Shown: one piece after another, positions 1 through 19,519 of the stretch
How positions within the stretch are numbered: position 1 is the stretch's first letter
Layout: the number at the start of each line of letters is the position of its first letter
Assembly (NCBI GenBank): GCA_040954595.2
Contig: CM082594.2
Location: forward strand, 7,688,001-7,752,000
From: Balanoglossus misakiensis
Lineage: Eukaryota; Hemichordata
Direction: 5' to 3'
Length of the DNA stretch: 64,000 nt
Made by a program: the position numbers and the translations under genes
The notes under the pieces: model-generated
Seen by the model: the letters and a program-made list of their open reading frames with translations, nothing else
Told to the model about the DNA's origin: nothing
Databases searched by the model: none

Positions 1-1956
1 CAAACAAATATTTATACAGGATTTGGCATTTGATCCCATCCTGTGAGTCTAATCGATTTAGAAATTTATAGGTTATTTAATAGGCTATCATTCCATCTCT
101 TATGATATGTTGGTGCATGCATCATGGCACTGAAGTTCTCAAAGAAATTTGGATATGTCCCGTAGTATATTTGGTAAGGATTATCGTTTTGACTCAAATG
201 TAAACTCACAAGTTTATCTCTAAGTGTATTGTAGTGTTGATACTTGGAAAAGGGGAACTTACAACCCATTGCAGAAACCCTTCAGAGGTAAATGTTTAAT
301 TGAAACTGTGTGCGTTAACCGGAAATGGAATGAGAGCTTTTTGCAAATTCCTAGGCGACCACAGAAACCACACAATCAGGTTTGCATTCCCGCCAGTTTG
401 ACAGCTGATTGAAACCACGCATGTAACTCCATGGTTTAGAATCTTACCTGGGGTTTCGCTGTGCTCATTGAACTTTCAAACTAGAAGGTACATGCAATCA
501 CACCACTCACAGAGATCTATGACAAATTGTGCTATCAGAAGAACATGTACCGTACTTGTGAGTTCAACCAGAATAGTTATTGTGATTTTCAAGCGAAGGA
601 AAAGTTTATTGCCATTCATACAGTGAACCTGAACGAGAACGGGGGGCAATTAAACAAGGCGGTGATTTTATGTGCCTTGAGTATTAACAGACCAGGTTGT
701 TTAGTCGTCAAGCGAGGAGGGCTGCATATCTTTATTCAGCTCATGAACTAGACTTTCGATAGTTGTTCGCTTAACTTGCTAATCTAGCAATTGATATCGT
801 GAGTGTGGCTGGCACAAGCCAAAGTACCTTTGATGCAGCCTCACTCAATTTATGTCTGTGCATTTTAAACTTTTGAGAGGCCATATTCAGCCCATCAAGC
901 CATATCTTTATTCAGTCCATGAACTAGACTTTAGATTGTTGGTCGCTTGCTCTGTTAATATCTTGCTAATCTAGCAATTGATATCATGAGTGTGCTGCTG
1001 ACACAAGCCCTTTGATGCATCACTCACCTTATTCCTGCGAGTTTTGAGAGGCCATGTACTTCGAAACATAGACTTGCCCTGGTGTCAGGATGCCACACTG
1101 ATTGAGGCTGGTTGTATGAACGGTAACCCATGGCAACCTAAAGAGTGCTCATTTAGCCCTTGACTCATGATAAGTTATTATTATAGCAACCTTTAAGAGT
1201 TGCGTACTTGACTTAGAAAAACATGCAGACCTCACTGTCTGTGTGTGACTTCAGAGATGAAAGGCACCATTAGTTGAAGGTCGTTTGTCAAAGCTGAATG
1301 GGTGGAGTGTTGATTTGCTATCTCAGATCATTGTAATCTCCGGGAAATTACAGGAAGCACTTAATTCCAAAAATAGAAAATCTGTTCAAACTTGAACTTC
1401 AAAAGTCGCCTGAATGGATGTTGATGGTGGGAGACGTAAACAAGTCTTTATCAAGGTGAAGGTGGCTTTCAGAAGCTTTGTTCAGTAATGGAGGCATTTA
1501 TGCACTCTCACAACTAATGGGACTGTGATTGTACTGGAGGAAGTTTGGAAGACTGTTACCACAGCAACAGACTTGTAAATATTCTGAGACGTGCAGGGTC
1601 ATGACGTTGATGGGATTTCTAGATATCACATGATGCCTGAGTAATGCCGTTTTGTTTTTTTCTCTCTCAGGAAGTTTGGAAGACACTCACTGCAGGCGAG
1701 ATTGTTTGGAATTCCTTAAGTAGCAAGTTCAAGTGTACTTAACTGACAGTCTGGTGGGAGTTCTCAGAGAATAACAGGTAAGCGGTGGACGGGAAGCGTC
1801 TTGAAGCAGTTGTGCCTTCTGGAATCGGAAGATCTGACTCGAATTGTTTTCGTTTCTCGTGATATTCCTGCCTTGGATTAATTGAGAGAAGTTTCTTTGT
1901 GAAGGACGACTGAATTTCTTGTGGTGTGTGTGAACGTTCCTCGCAAAAAGACAACC
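1..1956 (+). other. Upstream flank and probable 5' UTR of LHFPL2
   Basis: No open frame here resembles a known protein. A good splice acceptor (pyrimidine tract then AG at 1669-1670) is followed by a good donor (CAG/GTAAG, after 1777), so 1671-1777 could be a non-coding 5' exon. I could not find a convincing acceptor between there and the ATG at 1957, so the first coding exon may instead be continuous with this leader. The stretch also contains the imperfect tandem duplication described separately. Confidence 0.4.
725..1055. repeat. Two-copy tandem duplication, about 160 bp each
   Basis: 725-884 and 901-1055 are two diverged copies of one segment, offset by 176 bases. Both begin CATATCTTTATTCAG, share CTAATCTAGCAATTGATATC in the middle and end with TTTTGAGAGGCCAT. 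The copies differ by substitutions and small indels, so the duplication is old. No coding potential is seen. Confidence 0.75.
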
Positions 1957-4900
1957 ATGTGTTACGTGATAGTGACTTGTCGGTCGTTGCTATGGACGCT
2001 GTTGAGCATCGCGACCACCTTAGCGATGGCCGCCGCGGTCATCACTCCGCAGTGGCTGATCGGACCGAGACGGAAAGTCGGACTGGACGGACTGCTGAAC
2101 AGCATCTCCACGCTGAACTACGACGAAGTCGGGACCGACGAGTACTACACGCCTTCCATTGGCATCTACAACAGGTGCACGAAACTTCACGAGTTTGGGA
2201 AATATACCGATAACTGTGCGATTTACGCCAGCTCCGTCTCCGAACTTCCGAGTAATTACTGGAAAGCCGGCGCGGTCTTCCTCGGGATCGGCTTTGTCAT
2301 GCTGTCTGCCGTAGTCCTCACGTCCATATTCAGTATGTGCATCAGAAGTATATGTAAGAAAAGTATTTTTACGTTGTCCGGGCTCATCCAAGCAATTGCA
2401 GGTGAGTTATTTTCAAAAGTCATGATTTGTCGGGTGCATCTTAGTCTAGAATCCAGACTCTTGTGTTTTACTTAGTCTGGATTCTTGACTAGGTGCATCT
2501 ATAATTGTTGAGAAAGAGAGTGGCTTATTTATTTCTTCCTGAATGATGTTGAAGAGTGTAATCGGACTCAGGTTTCCTCAGGAAATTACCATCACCTGAC
2601 AGATGTAGGTCAAAAACATCGTTCATCCCCAGAGTCAGAGAAACGTATTCACAGAGTCAGAGAGACGCATAATTCTCAGAGTAGTCTTGTACCATTGCAC
2701 ACATCTCGTATGCCATGAGTAGATTCATCAAGCCAAACAGAGATCTTATTCCCATATCCTGTGTGTTGGTGTACCATCACAGCAGACATGTGAATACTGT
2801 AACCAGAAGCCAAATCTCAGGCTTTTGCAATTATCGATAAGGCTCACAGCTAATAGGTTACCTAATGGACAGATGACATAGATACACTGATTGAGTTGTT
2901 TCTGAACCAACTTAAATTGTTTAGAATGGTGCGTCGGTTTCCTTCTTGAAAGAAGAGGGAATGGTTTTTATTGATGTTTGCCGTTGGCGTATGTAAACTT
3001 TTTTTCCTGGGCTCCTGGCATCTGTCTTAAAAGCAGTAAGAAAAACCAATTAACCAAACTTCAATCCAGACTTATGTAAATACTAGCTTTACTTTCATTT
3101 GCAAAATGATGGAGGCTGTAGTGTTTAAGCCTCTGGAGAAATTTTACAGTGTTCCTGTGGGCTGTAGTAATGTACTTTTGAGTTCCCTGTCCTGAAGATG
3201 GAAAAAATGTTTATAAAATGGTATATACCAGAGGTTATTTATCGTGATTCATTCTGCAGTTTGGAGTCATTCAACTGCAGAAATTCTGTGGAAAGTTCCT
3301 CTTTGATGGGTTGAAATAAATGCACCAGAATTGGACGAATCCCATTACTTTTGACTGTGGTCCAGTTGAATGTTTTATGTCCAGTGATCAAATGCGTGGT
3401 CCGTGTACTTGTATGGTGACAAGTGTATCCCCTCTGTTGTCAGACAAATGGCCTTGGTGAGTGTTTTCAACCGTGATAATGTCTGCTGAATTACAGTCCT
3501 GAGTGGTCTCTTAAAGCTACCGTGAGTCGCAAACACCATCAGCATGCAGTGTATCGATCATAGAAAGGTCTTTGAAGGCGAATTACGGACATTGAAATTT
3601 CACAGCTGGGTGACCTGCTCTTTCTTTACACGAAAGTAAAGTTTTCCCGGGCTAGCCAGGCAGGCAGTTCTGGTGCTAGTGCCCTGTCGTTTGAGGTTTG
3701 GAAGGTCACTTTTACTGACCCACTTCTAGTAACATAAATGTGTATCGTAAAGTTTTAATATATTCATTAAAAACGTGATTATTGCGGCGCGAACACGGTG
3801 ATAAAACGCAACAATTTGGATTGCAAACATGGGTTTGAATTCGTTGGAATTTTTATAGCGTCGGTAAATTTATGCGAGGGATGTTACAGGATCGCACTCT
3901 TCAAACAACTTTCATATGTTGATTTATGAAGATACTACTGACACAGAAAATAACTTGGACAGTTGAATAAGAAAAACAGTTATGTTTACACATGTATCCC
4001 TTTTCTCAGACATTTAACTTTAAAGGTTTAACAAGTGTTGGCGGAGTGGAATTTGCCAAGCCATTCTGAACTTTTTCATGGGGACGTTATTGATTTTGCC
4101 AACCCTTTTACCAGAAAGATGTTAAAGTTAATTAACAATTACATGCTTCACAAACTTTGATTCTGTTAATACTTTATGGCCTCCATAAGTCAGCATATTT
4201 GGCATTTTTCTGTTGTTGTGTATGATGGTAGCTTTGTGACTTCTGAGATGCTGATTAAATGTTGTGTTAGGTAGAATCCTACTGGGACAGTCTCAGTTGA
4301 GGACCGACCGAGCATGCCAAGATAATTGTCATACACAACCTTTGTGAATAAGCCCTGAACCAAGATGTTTGGCGATCGTGAATTTATTTTTTATCGCCTG
4401 AAAGATCAGATAGCTATTTACATAGTTTGACATCCCTGCATTGGCAGCTGGATCACTGCCAGGGAAAGTGATTTATATTCTGCATTAAACGGTGTTTGCC
4501 TTTTCTCAAAGGAAATGTAAGTTTTCTTTTTATTCAGCCTTTCTTTCCCAAAATGCAATCTCAGGGTACGTTTGAGTTCAGATCAGGTTATGGGAAAGTA
4601 AAATAAGACATACCTGCAGGCGACTTCAGGTTAAATTCCAGACGAGTCCTCCCCAGGCAAAACATGTACGGGTCCACAACCATGCTTTAATAATAGTTAA
4701 CAAGAAACTGCTTGCAGAGTCTCGGTGCTCTGTACTCATGCATGAGGCTGTGATAAAGTACATGCATCATTCAGGAGAGACAAAACATACCATTTTGTCT
4801 TACTGGAAGATATCTCCTGTCACTAGGTTCAGTCTTGTAAGCATATACAAGGTCAAAAGTGATAGGTGGGGCATTCGTTGAAGTATTTGAACTGATAGAA

Positions 4901-7900
4901 ATATTATTTCTGCTTGACATAATTCACAGTTCTCAGGCCTTTCCCGTATATGATTTATATTATGTATAAAAATTCAGTTTTTTAACCTGATTATATTACC
5001 CCCGATAGCTAACGTTTGAGTCAAAAAATAATGAAAAACGTGGAAATTTACCGTTTTGCATATTAAAAATGTGACTTCACCCTGAAGTTTGGCCACATCA
5101 TTGGCTTTGAAATAAACATCAGCTTTAAATTCGTGACTGGCATTGTAGAAATTAATCATTGTCGTGAACAGAAAGTGTGATGTTTTAGTTATTGAAAAAG
5201 CAAATCATAATAGCCAAGGGCAGACATGTACAATTAGATTTTACTCTGGTAATTAGCAATGATAAATTGCATTATGGACAAGTCATTTCAGTATTTCTCT
5301 CAAATGTGGGAAATAGGGTTGGCACAGAAATATTAAAAAGACTGACATTATGAAAAAAATGCAAGGTAACTCTGGAGTTGTCATGTTATGAATGACTTCA
5401 TGTAATTGATGAAATTACCTCACTGGTATAATTTTGAGGATTTCCCATGAGGCATAGCAAGAATGACAGCTTCTCAGTGCTTCGGAACGAACACACCTAG
5501 TGTACCGGTACACGTACAGACCTGAGTCAGGCGACAGGGATAATTACAGTAATAGAATGATACAAATTGCATCTAATACATCCAGTACCCATCAGTGAAT
5601 TGGTAATTAGCTTCATCCTGTCAGAGGGCTCATCGCAATCATCTTTTCCTGTCCGTCAGTGAAATGTAAGAAATTGTTACAGATTTGTCTTTTATATCTA
5701 GACAACTGCAGATTTTCACCAATTTCACAGATAATTGGTTTAATTTGTCCAGTTAGTCATCTTTGAAAAGCCTTTCCTTTTCTCTGGGAGCATGCATCCA
5801 TCTCTATCCATCATTCAACTGATGTTGTGTGATTTCAATGAAAACAGATGAGGGGCTTTGAAATAGATGCATTGGATGAGCTTAGATTAATAATCTGATA
5901 AGAATGGATGCAAGAAGACGTTCCTTAGCAGAGCTACTTGTCTCTGTTTTGTGTGAATTCGATGTCATTATTTACTTTAATTTAATCAGGTTTGCACAGC
6001 ATAAATTTTGTTATATCGCCAGTATTTTTTAAGTGTGTTTAGTTTCCAGTATTTGCATGAAAGATTGGGCATTCATGGTAGTTTCACTGAAGGTGTGTTT
6101 TCCATGTTCAAGAAATTTAAAAGTTGATAGAGATACTGGTAGTATTCCAAGACGACACAACGGTTTTGAGTTTCAGACCATGCTATCCCATAATGCTTGT
6201 TTCTGCTCCCACAATGCATCAGCCCAGTTGAATATCAGACAGTGCTTGTATATTTGAACTCAATGACTTCAAAGGTGTTAAAGATCGTGTTTAAATGGAA
6301 AATGGTGGTTTTATGATAGTGTAATTTTCATTTAATGTCTCAATAAAAAGTGTTAGATTTTATAGCAGCAGAAGGGACAGGCATGACTAGAATGTGAATG
6401 GTTGAAAGGTGAAATTTGAAACGCTAGAACTGAACTTGGCAGGTCTCAATCTTTTCCGTAAATGAACCATAAATTTTCCAAATCCAGCCATCAATCATCA
6501 AAATCCCTCAATTAATTCTGAACTTCCTAGCCTCTTTTATTGCTGCCACTGACAGCCAAGTCCTCGCTTGTCATTAAAGTGTTATTACTCCCGAGAGACC
6601 CAGTGCAGCATTTCCACCGTTGAAATCTCCCAGAAGCCTGTTCTAGCCCAATTTAGGACGTGTCCGTGAAAGCAACTGGCAGTGTTGGCGAGTTAGCGCG
6701 ACAAAGGAATCCCATTTCGAAGCGTGTATAATGGACTGCTTAATTTCCTTTCTGTATATTGCATAATTCTATAGAACTTTGTGAAAAGTGCTCACGCCTT
6801 TTGTGAATACAGTGCACATTAATCCATTGTATTGAATTGAATTTCCATCAAAAACTCAAACAGACCAATCCAGTGTTATCCTGAGCTACACATGAAGTAG
6901 ATCGGCCAAGGAGGTCATTTCAGATTTCAAACTGAACTACTGAATTTCTCTTATTAGAGATTGAAGTTTTTGTGTTTGTGCTATGAAAGAAATTTATCCC
7001 TTGCTGGATTTGTGTAGAATTCAAGCAAATCTGATAATAATTGAAAGCAGCCCAGCTTTTAATACATTTGTATCTTGGTAATGTGTATTCACTGTGTGTT
7101 GCTTTGAAGTACTTCTAAATGAGATTGTCTGATTCGTTCATCCACTTCAGATTGTCTCCACTGTTATCTTGTGTCTGATTGGTCCTTTCTTTGGCCGTCT
7201 TGGGTCGCTCCAGAGCCCTTGTACCTGATTGGTTACTTCTGTCATCTTCATTTAATCACCTTAGTTCCACATCAACTTCTTCGTAAAACCATTAATCACT
7301 TTTGAGTTTCATCTAATTTGTTGCATGGTATCTTTAATCAATTACTTTCCTTTGACCAGGTTTCTTTAAATAAGGGCTTAATTACTCCAACTCTGTCTTT
7401 ATCTGGTATTTTTTTCATCTGGGTATAATTAGTTCACTTGAGCAGTCAATGTGATTAAGTATTTTTGTTATCTCCATGATTTGTATCAATTTGATTGGTG
7501 CCTTCTGTCAACTTCATTAAATTGTTTTGTTGTAACAGTAAACACATTTTTATCAAGCAAAAGTTGGGGCTGTAGGATTTCTTTCTCTAAGATGAATTCA
7601 GTTTAAGTTTGCAATGAAATCCATGACTTTTCTGAAAGAAAGCCAAAAATCCCAGATGTACCTAATAGCACTGGTTCTTGTGACATGAATTCTCCAGCCG
7701 GAAGAGGTGATAGTCGGTCGCCAAGGCTGGGTTACCGGTTTTCAGTCATCGATTTCATCTCGTCTGGAGAGGGGTATAATGCGTGTAGATTTCAGGTACG
7801 ATGAACGTGAAAGGCCGTCTGGCGAACCTGTGAATATTCCCAGACAATGAGGCCGACCACTTGACTACAAGGAGAGAGAGAAAAAAACTGAGGCAACACT

Positions 7901-10191
7901 AATGGCCTTTTAATGTTGTCGACATTGTGTTAGCATTACCTGTATTCTTCAGCTTGTAACACGGAAAGACGGCGTGTAATGGCCTGTATCGGGGATCATG
8001 TCGCAGACATAAAACGCCAAAACGATTTCTTTTCGAGTTTATTAGTTTACAGTGTAGTGCGTTTGACGCGCGTGACAACTTGTCACATTTAAACAGTCGA
8101 CATTTATACCCGGGTACCAAATGCGACTATTGAAGAATTATTCAGAACGGAATTAAAGCGAATAAGTTCAGACACTTGCGATTAATCTACAAATTGTGGA
8201 GTGACTATGAGTCACTGTTTAAGGTCTATAATACATTTATTAACTGTTAGGTTTTTAGGTGATTTGCTCCATCATCCTGTCTGCGTTGTGTATTGATTGT
8301 AATGCAGTAATTTCTCATTGTGCTGTCCAGTGTTTGACTCAGGTATACTGATGTCAATCATTAGAACTAACCTGTGTAAACCAGATACTGTCTGTACTAA
8401 ACAGGTCTTATACTTTCTGTGGTGTATGTTTGGTTTGGAAAGTTTCAACTGTTATCTGATGTACACATTCTTCCCTGTGGATAATGAAACTTATGATAGA
8501 CACTTGTGTATCTGTCAAAATATGTACCCTGCATGTTATGATCATAGTTTTCATTCATTGCAAGAAAATTTACGAGGCCCGTGAAAATCGATCTACACTT
8601 CAAAGCGTTTATGTTTGTAAGTGTAATTACAGATGTTGTTTTTCTTTCTGTGCCGAAGTTTGACTGCAGAATGTCGGAAGTGGTGGTTCAGTTGGAAGTC
8701 AGGCGTTAAATGAGGTGTAAGCAATATGCATTGTTCGGCTTAAACTTTAGAAAATGGAACCACTTTGGAAAGCTCACAAGTAGCTACATGCCGAGGAGTT
8801 TAAGCTGAAATGTCTTTATGCACGTGGACATTCAAAAAGAGATCCATTATAAGCAATTTCTGCCCCAGACAGACTTGCATCACCATGCAGCAGGCATAGA
8901 AAAATGGAGTGTTCTCTTTTTAACTGCTTAGGCAGTTGTAGATTTAGCACTGAACAATGGAATTCAATATTTTTCATCATTCTGCTAGTTTTCTAAGTTG
9001 AATGAACTGTTGCCACACCTGTCCTGACATTTTCACAATTGGGGCTAATGTATTTTAGTGGCTGATGCAAATGTTTATGGAAAGTTGAGAGAGCAGGGAA
9101 GCAGAAATCTTTTGCCAGTTTATAGGCTCCTGGTAGGGAAAGGCATTCCTAACTACGGAAGGCTAAACTAAGCCTACAGGTACCATATTAAATGATTGAT
9201 AAGATCAACTGAAATTTCCACTTTCCATCAGCCGGTAGCTTTTGAACTTGGAAAAGATAATTGATGTCACCAATTAATTGTAAATTTACTCTTAATGGCA
9301 TTCATGAGAGCAGAGCCAGGATCATATACATGTACCCTAGTGATCAGATCCTTTTAGGAGAGCAAGTACTCCAGCATTTAGGAAACCAGTGTTTCAATTT
9401 TATAATAAGGTTACTCTGACAAGTTGTAATGGAAATACCGCATTGCCCCAGGAGTAACCCGAACACTTTCATTTCATTGCTTATTTATGAAATATACATC
9501 AGTCATTTCCATTGACTTGGCCATACCGCAGCCCCCGGCTATGCCAGTCAAGCTGACGATGATTAAAATTATGTAAATTGCCGTGGTTGTGTCCTGTGGG
9601 GCTATAGTGTAAGCGGGCAATCAGAATGAAATGCAAACTGAGTGTAATTTGGTGTAGAAATTATGGTGATATAGGTCCCTAAATTTGGAATGGTTTGTGA
9701 CGGCTGATTCTGAGAAGAGAGATGTCAGTTCTTTGATTGTAGGTGGTGTTGTTTCACAAACTTAAGTACACAGTGAGACTGTATATGTTTTGCTAAGGGA
9801 ATCAGTTGTGAAGCTGATGTGTAGAGAAAATCATCTTGTAATTTTAATACAGTATTAGCTCTCAGCTCTACAATCATTAACCATTCCGGACTATCTACCA
9901 TCATTAACCATTCCACATCATCATTCTCTTCCAGGTCTTTTCCTCATTGTTGGCCTGGTCCTGTATCCAGCCGGATGGGGAGCCGAACGGATCAAGAACC
10001 TCTGCGGGAATGATGCCGGAGCTTTCCAGATAGCCGACTGTCATCCGGGATGGGCCTTCTACACGGCCATTGGTGCCACTTGTCTTGCCTTTGTGTGCTC
10101 TATTCTGTCCATCCAGGCGGACGTCTCCACATCTTCAGACAAAGTGCAGTCGGAAATCCTGGAAGGGAAATACTTGATTTGTCTTCCATGA
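1957..10191 (+). CDS. LHFPL2: LHFPL tetraspan subfamily member 2-like protein
   Basis: Two coding exons, 1957-2401 and 9935-10191, join in phase 1 and encode 233 aa (human LHFPL2 is about 228). The family is made of four-helix membrane proteins related to claudins; the cellular role of LHFPL2 is poorly known. Visible features are the N-terminus MCYVIVTCRSLLWTLLSI (first membrane helix), an extracellular loop with QWLIG and the paired cysteines of YNRC and DNCAIYA, a second helix, a third at FLIVGLVLYPAGWG, a second loop ending in HPGWAFYTAIG and a fourth helix. The C-terminus SSDKVQSEILEGKYLICLP closely matches vertebrate LHFPL2, which separates it from LHFPL1/3/4/5. I chose the ATG at 1957 because the family's conserved MC(H/Y)VIVTCRS begins there; the frame extends upstream only to a GTG. 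The intron is 7.5 kb. Confidence 0.95.
2402..9934 (+). other. LHFPL2 intron
   Basis: The intron starts GTGAGT and ends TTCTCTTCCAG. It is 7.5 kb of AT-rich sequence. I see no further exon, RNA gene or recognisable transposon. The small open frames present (for example around 6033-6257 and 7899-8120) have no family signature. Confidence 0.8.
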
Positions 10192-11142
10192 GTGTGAACC
10201 GCTGGAAAAAATAATTGCCTGGAATAGCTTTGGACAAGGATGAGCGAAAAAAGGACTTCATTGCTGCATTGAAAGCTCTGTGAATTTTGAATTCTGAATT
10301 CAGCATATTCAGTAACTTGTACATATAGACTGGAGCATATGGCAACAACATTAACAGACGGTAAACTTTTTTTTAGAAGAAGCTCAGAGACTCCGAAGAA
10401 CTGCTGTGTTTGCTGTGGAAAAAACACTTCTTGTGAAAATCTTGTCTTCAAATTTTAAGCAGACTATGAGTGGAAAGTTGTACTATGCATGGCGTCTTCA
10501 GAAAAACACATGGACAGTCTGATGCCAGCTAAAACCTTTTGGTCAAGTTCTCCTTGATAATGCATGGTGTGTACAGAGAAATTTGGGGACCGTCTCCTTC
10601 TTCTGATGATGATCATGGTGATGATGATGATGATGACAAAATCATCTTAAAATTCTTTTGATCAAATATTCCATGGAAATGGAACATTGTGATTTGTGAG
10701 TGTGTCATTTGGTGATGGCGGCCAGTAGAACACAGTCTACATTGGAAATACCCAACTTTTCCAGTAAAATTATTGAAGATCTGTGATAAGCCACGGCAGA
10801 GGTTAAGGTGTGACATTTCAGGCGTGTGCCGTTAAAATATAAATTGAATACTTTTGGCCTTGCAGTCTTAAGAATGAATCCCTTTCATCATAGACCATAT
10901 TTGTAATATATGCATATCTCAATCAAGTCTTTTTTTTTTGTATTGAGTGAAACATAGTCTATGGTCAAATATCAGATATGCATGAACTTTCTCTGAGGCC
11001 AGTCAGTTTGAAGTGATTTAAAATATTTCAAAGTGAGGAAATGTTTGAAATTAATCCTGCTTCAAGTATATAAAAATAGTATCCAGTATTGTGTATTTCA
11101 TGAGACTAAAATAGTTGTAGCATAACTATGTTGAAAATTCGA

Positions 11143-11158
11143 ACACCAGATGGCGCTC
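11143..11158 (+). promoter_or_regulatory. CTCF-like motif
   Basis: ACACCAGATGGCGCTC resembles the core of the bilaterian CTCF consensus. It lies in the LHFPL2 3' region. The match is by eye only; AGATGGCGC is also common in dispersed repeats. Confidence 0.25.
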
Positions 11159-12795
11159 TATACAGTACCTTGACTCCCAAGTGCCATGGTGTTGGTCTCT
11201 GAAATATTAAAATAATATATATATATTTTCAATGATATTTGTATTATTTATATCCAGCCTTGTAAGATGGCCATTCTTAGGTCAGTGGTCACTATGAATA
11301 ATTCAGGATCCCAACGTGTGGGTCATTAGATTTGGAAGTCATGCCTGTACTCTTCATAAATTCACAGGACTCTTGCATATTATATTGCCGATTTCCATAT
11401 TCCCCCAGCAGATGTCTATGATTGGTGCGCTTTGCCATGTGCAGTGTGTTTAATATGCAAATTCACAACTGAGATGCCATGTTATGCCTATTTTATGCCC
11501 TGAAATATGTAATAAGAACACTTTCAGTAGATTTATTTTTAAACTTTAATTTTATTGATAGTTTTCCCCCTCATAACATCTACTGGCCTTAATCTTGTCG
11601 CTGAACTTTAAGTGTGACATTCTTTTAAAATCAAAGGTATGAGTGTATATGACAGGATTTCAAACAGCTTTAACAAAATTTCAAGGGAGCTTGGGTTGAG
11701 ATTCAATGGACAAGCAACTCAGGGTTGAATTTTATTCAGTACTGTGTTATTTGATGATTAGTATGTTTTGAACTTTTCATATTCTATTATCAAGGCTTTG
11801 TTAGTAGTACAATGTTCCTATTGGCAGATCCGTATTCAAATTGATCTGAGTGCATATATTATCTTCTATGGTATCTTATTGGCAGCTGAGTTTATGGTCA
11901 TTTCTTCCCTATTCCTATCTGGCCACTCCCTCAGGTAGAATTTATCAGTATAACTGTTCCTCTACCGGTATTTTACCACATCGATTTTAGTGCCTTTATT
12001 CCATATTATTGCTGTTTTCCAAGAAATTTCTGAGCAAGTCAACTTCCATGTTCATGACTCAGGACAAGCATATTCATTCACAGCACAGAAACTAAATTAG
12101 AGTCTGTGAACTGGTAGTCAGTCATTCCAAACATGATTTTTCGAACTGGTATCTGAGGGGATACACAATGATGACTGCGCATTCATCCCACAACTGACCA
12201 CTCCATTGTACATAATGCCTGCACTGTTTGCACCTTTACTGCTGTATAGGCAAGCACTTGCGATAAGCAAATCTTCTGCCTTAACACTTTTTTCCTATAA
12301 AAACAATAACTGCTAGGCTTTTTATGTGTATGGTATCACTGCGAAAGTGCGAGAATTTTCATGTTACCGTGACAAACTTGCAAGAATTGAATATTACTGC
12401 GATCATGGAGTAACCATGCCGATATAGACTGAAGTCGGTCTGTGTGTCTAAATTTGCAATTGAAAGTGTAAACACAGCAGTGAAACCATGGTAACACATG
12501 ACTCTTGACTAATTTATTGGTTTAGCATTTCCAGATATATTGTAGCATTCTTCTGTATGCATGTATATCTATAGTTTTCTATGATAGCATTTACAAAGTT
12601 TTTTTTACGCCGCCCTCAAGTGGGGCAGTGATCATGAAATAAAACAAGGTATACTCAAAGATACACAGGTTGTTCTTCATGTCTATTTCCATACTTTGAA
12701 TACTGTCATACTGACACACACAAGTTGCACATATAAAATCAAATGCACAAATAACAAGATGACAAGACTGCATTATGTTGATTTTTAATCAGATA

Positions 12796-12801
12796 TTTAT
12801 T
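12796..12801 (-). terminator. Candidate poly(A) signal for DPP8/9
   Basis: TTTATT on the + strand reads AATAAA on the minus strand. It is 1.1 kb downstream of the DPP8/9 stop codon. Other A-rich signals exist nearer the stop, so use is inferred. Confidence 0.4.
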
Positions 12802-13910
12802 TATACTGTAAAACTTTATCAAATAAAAAAAATCATACCGAAGGTCAAAAGAAAATGAAAAGAAAAATCTTGTAAAATCATTTAATTACATTAGTTCTCA
12901 ATTGCCAGGGTGTATCATAATATTGTTATTACATCTGTACATTGTAATATAACTCATACTCCAAAGTTTGTTATTTGCGCTTGCAAATACACATTGTAAT
13001 CAGATTATGTTGAAAGGATTCTGTACTAAAAAGTTGAAGTTCATACTCTGGTACTCGAATGCATACCCCCAGCCAGCAGTTCTAATGGAAAGCGCCATCT
13101 ATAGTCCTATATTGCACTGCAAAAGTGGAGTGAAAATTTACCCATTCGTTTTTACTGGAAACAAAAATTACAAAAAAAACACATAAAGCAGGTGGCATAT
13201 ACACAGGATATATAAAGTGATCCCTTGCAGAAACCCTGTTACAATTTATACATACACTGAGAAAAACTTTCACAAACACTGTACATAGTACATTTCATTA
13301 CTAATACATTACATGACCTATTAACTTGTGTCCAACATTTATCCAAAGCACAGACAATGGTCACTTTATCACAGCTTTCAATTTTAACCCTTATTTGATG
13401 TTTCAGATTTAAAAATAATAGTAGAAAATAATTTAATAAAACCACATTTAAAAGAAAGAACTCTATTGTTGATTATGAAATAAAATGAGGTCTTTCATGG
13501 TGTATTTTTGCCTGCACTGATTAACGTAATAAACTTAAAATGCCACATGACATTTTATTATTAATAAGAATGTCTATATCTTGTGGATTGGACTTGGGAT
13601 TTGGGTTGGCAGCAATTCTGACACCCACACAACCTGCACACCCCTTATTTTCTGGTGGAATGTTCTTTCTAACCCAGGAAATCTACAGGGACTGAGCATT
13701 ATGTGTGGACTAGACAGAGGGTGGCAGGATTCTCTGTAGGGTGACAGATACATTCTAAATCACATAGTCAAACATGACTGAAGATAATGTCACAATGAAG
13801 GTCTACATAATGCAAGGAAGATACAGATTCTGAGAAGTCATACATTTCGTGATGACTTTCCTCTTGAAGGCATAACCCTTGTGTTTGAAATCTTGCCTCT
13901 TAAAACATCT
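12802..13910 (-). other. Probable DPP8/9 3' UTR
   Basis: AT-rich sequence between the DPP8/9 stop (13911-13913) and the candidate signal at 12796. No coding frame of interest on either strand. Confidence 0.45.
12822..12827 (+). terminator. Candidate poly(A) signal for LHFPL2
   Basis: AATAAA in an A-rich run, 2.6 kb after the LHFPL2 stop. It lies 20 bases from a minus-strand AATAAA assigned to the converging gene, so the two transcripts could end in the same short interval or overlap tail to tail. Confidence 0.4.

Positions 13911-19519
<5,609 letters not shown>

Larger units (their letters stand above)
10192..12827 (+). other. Probable LHFPL2 3' UTR
   Basis: Non-coding sequence after the LHFPL2 stop. 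It holds a (TGA)n microsatellite at about 10604-10637 and an AT run near 11213-11226. The first strong poly(A) signal I would assign is AATAAA at 12822, which gives a 3' UTR of about 2.6 kb. An earlier end is possible. Confidence 0.45.

Noticed and set aside
1926-2391. Overlapping frames on both strands across LHFPL2 exon 1
   Set aside because: They are out-of-frame shadows of a GC-rich coding exon and have no family resemblance.
1921-2475. LHFPL2 starting at 1921 and reading through to 2475
   Set aside because: The codon at 1921 is GTG, and the family's conserved N-terminus starts at the ATG at 1957. The reading after 2401 passes a consensus donor, and the true continuation is the exon at 9935.
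10868-10990. Possible hairpin around two ATGCATATC/GATATGCAT blocks
   Set aside because: Only short segments pair, with long mismatched stretches. This is not enough to call an RNA structure or a transposon.
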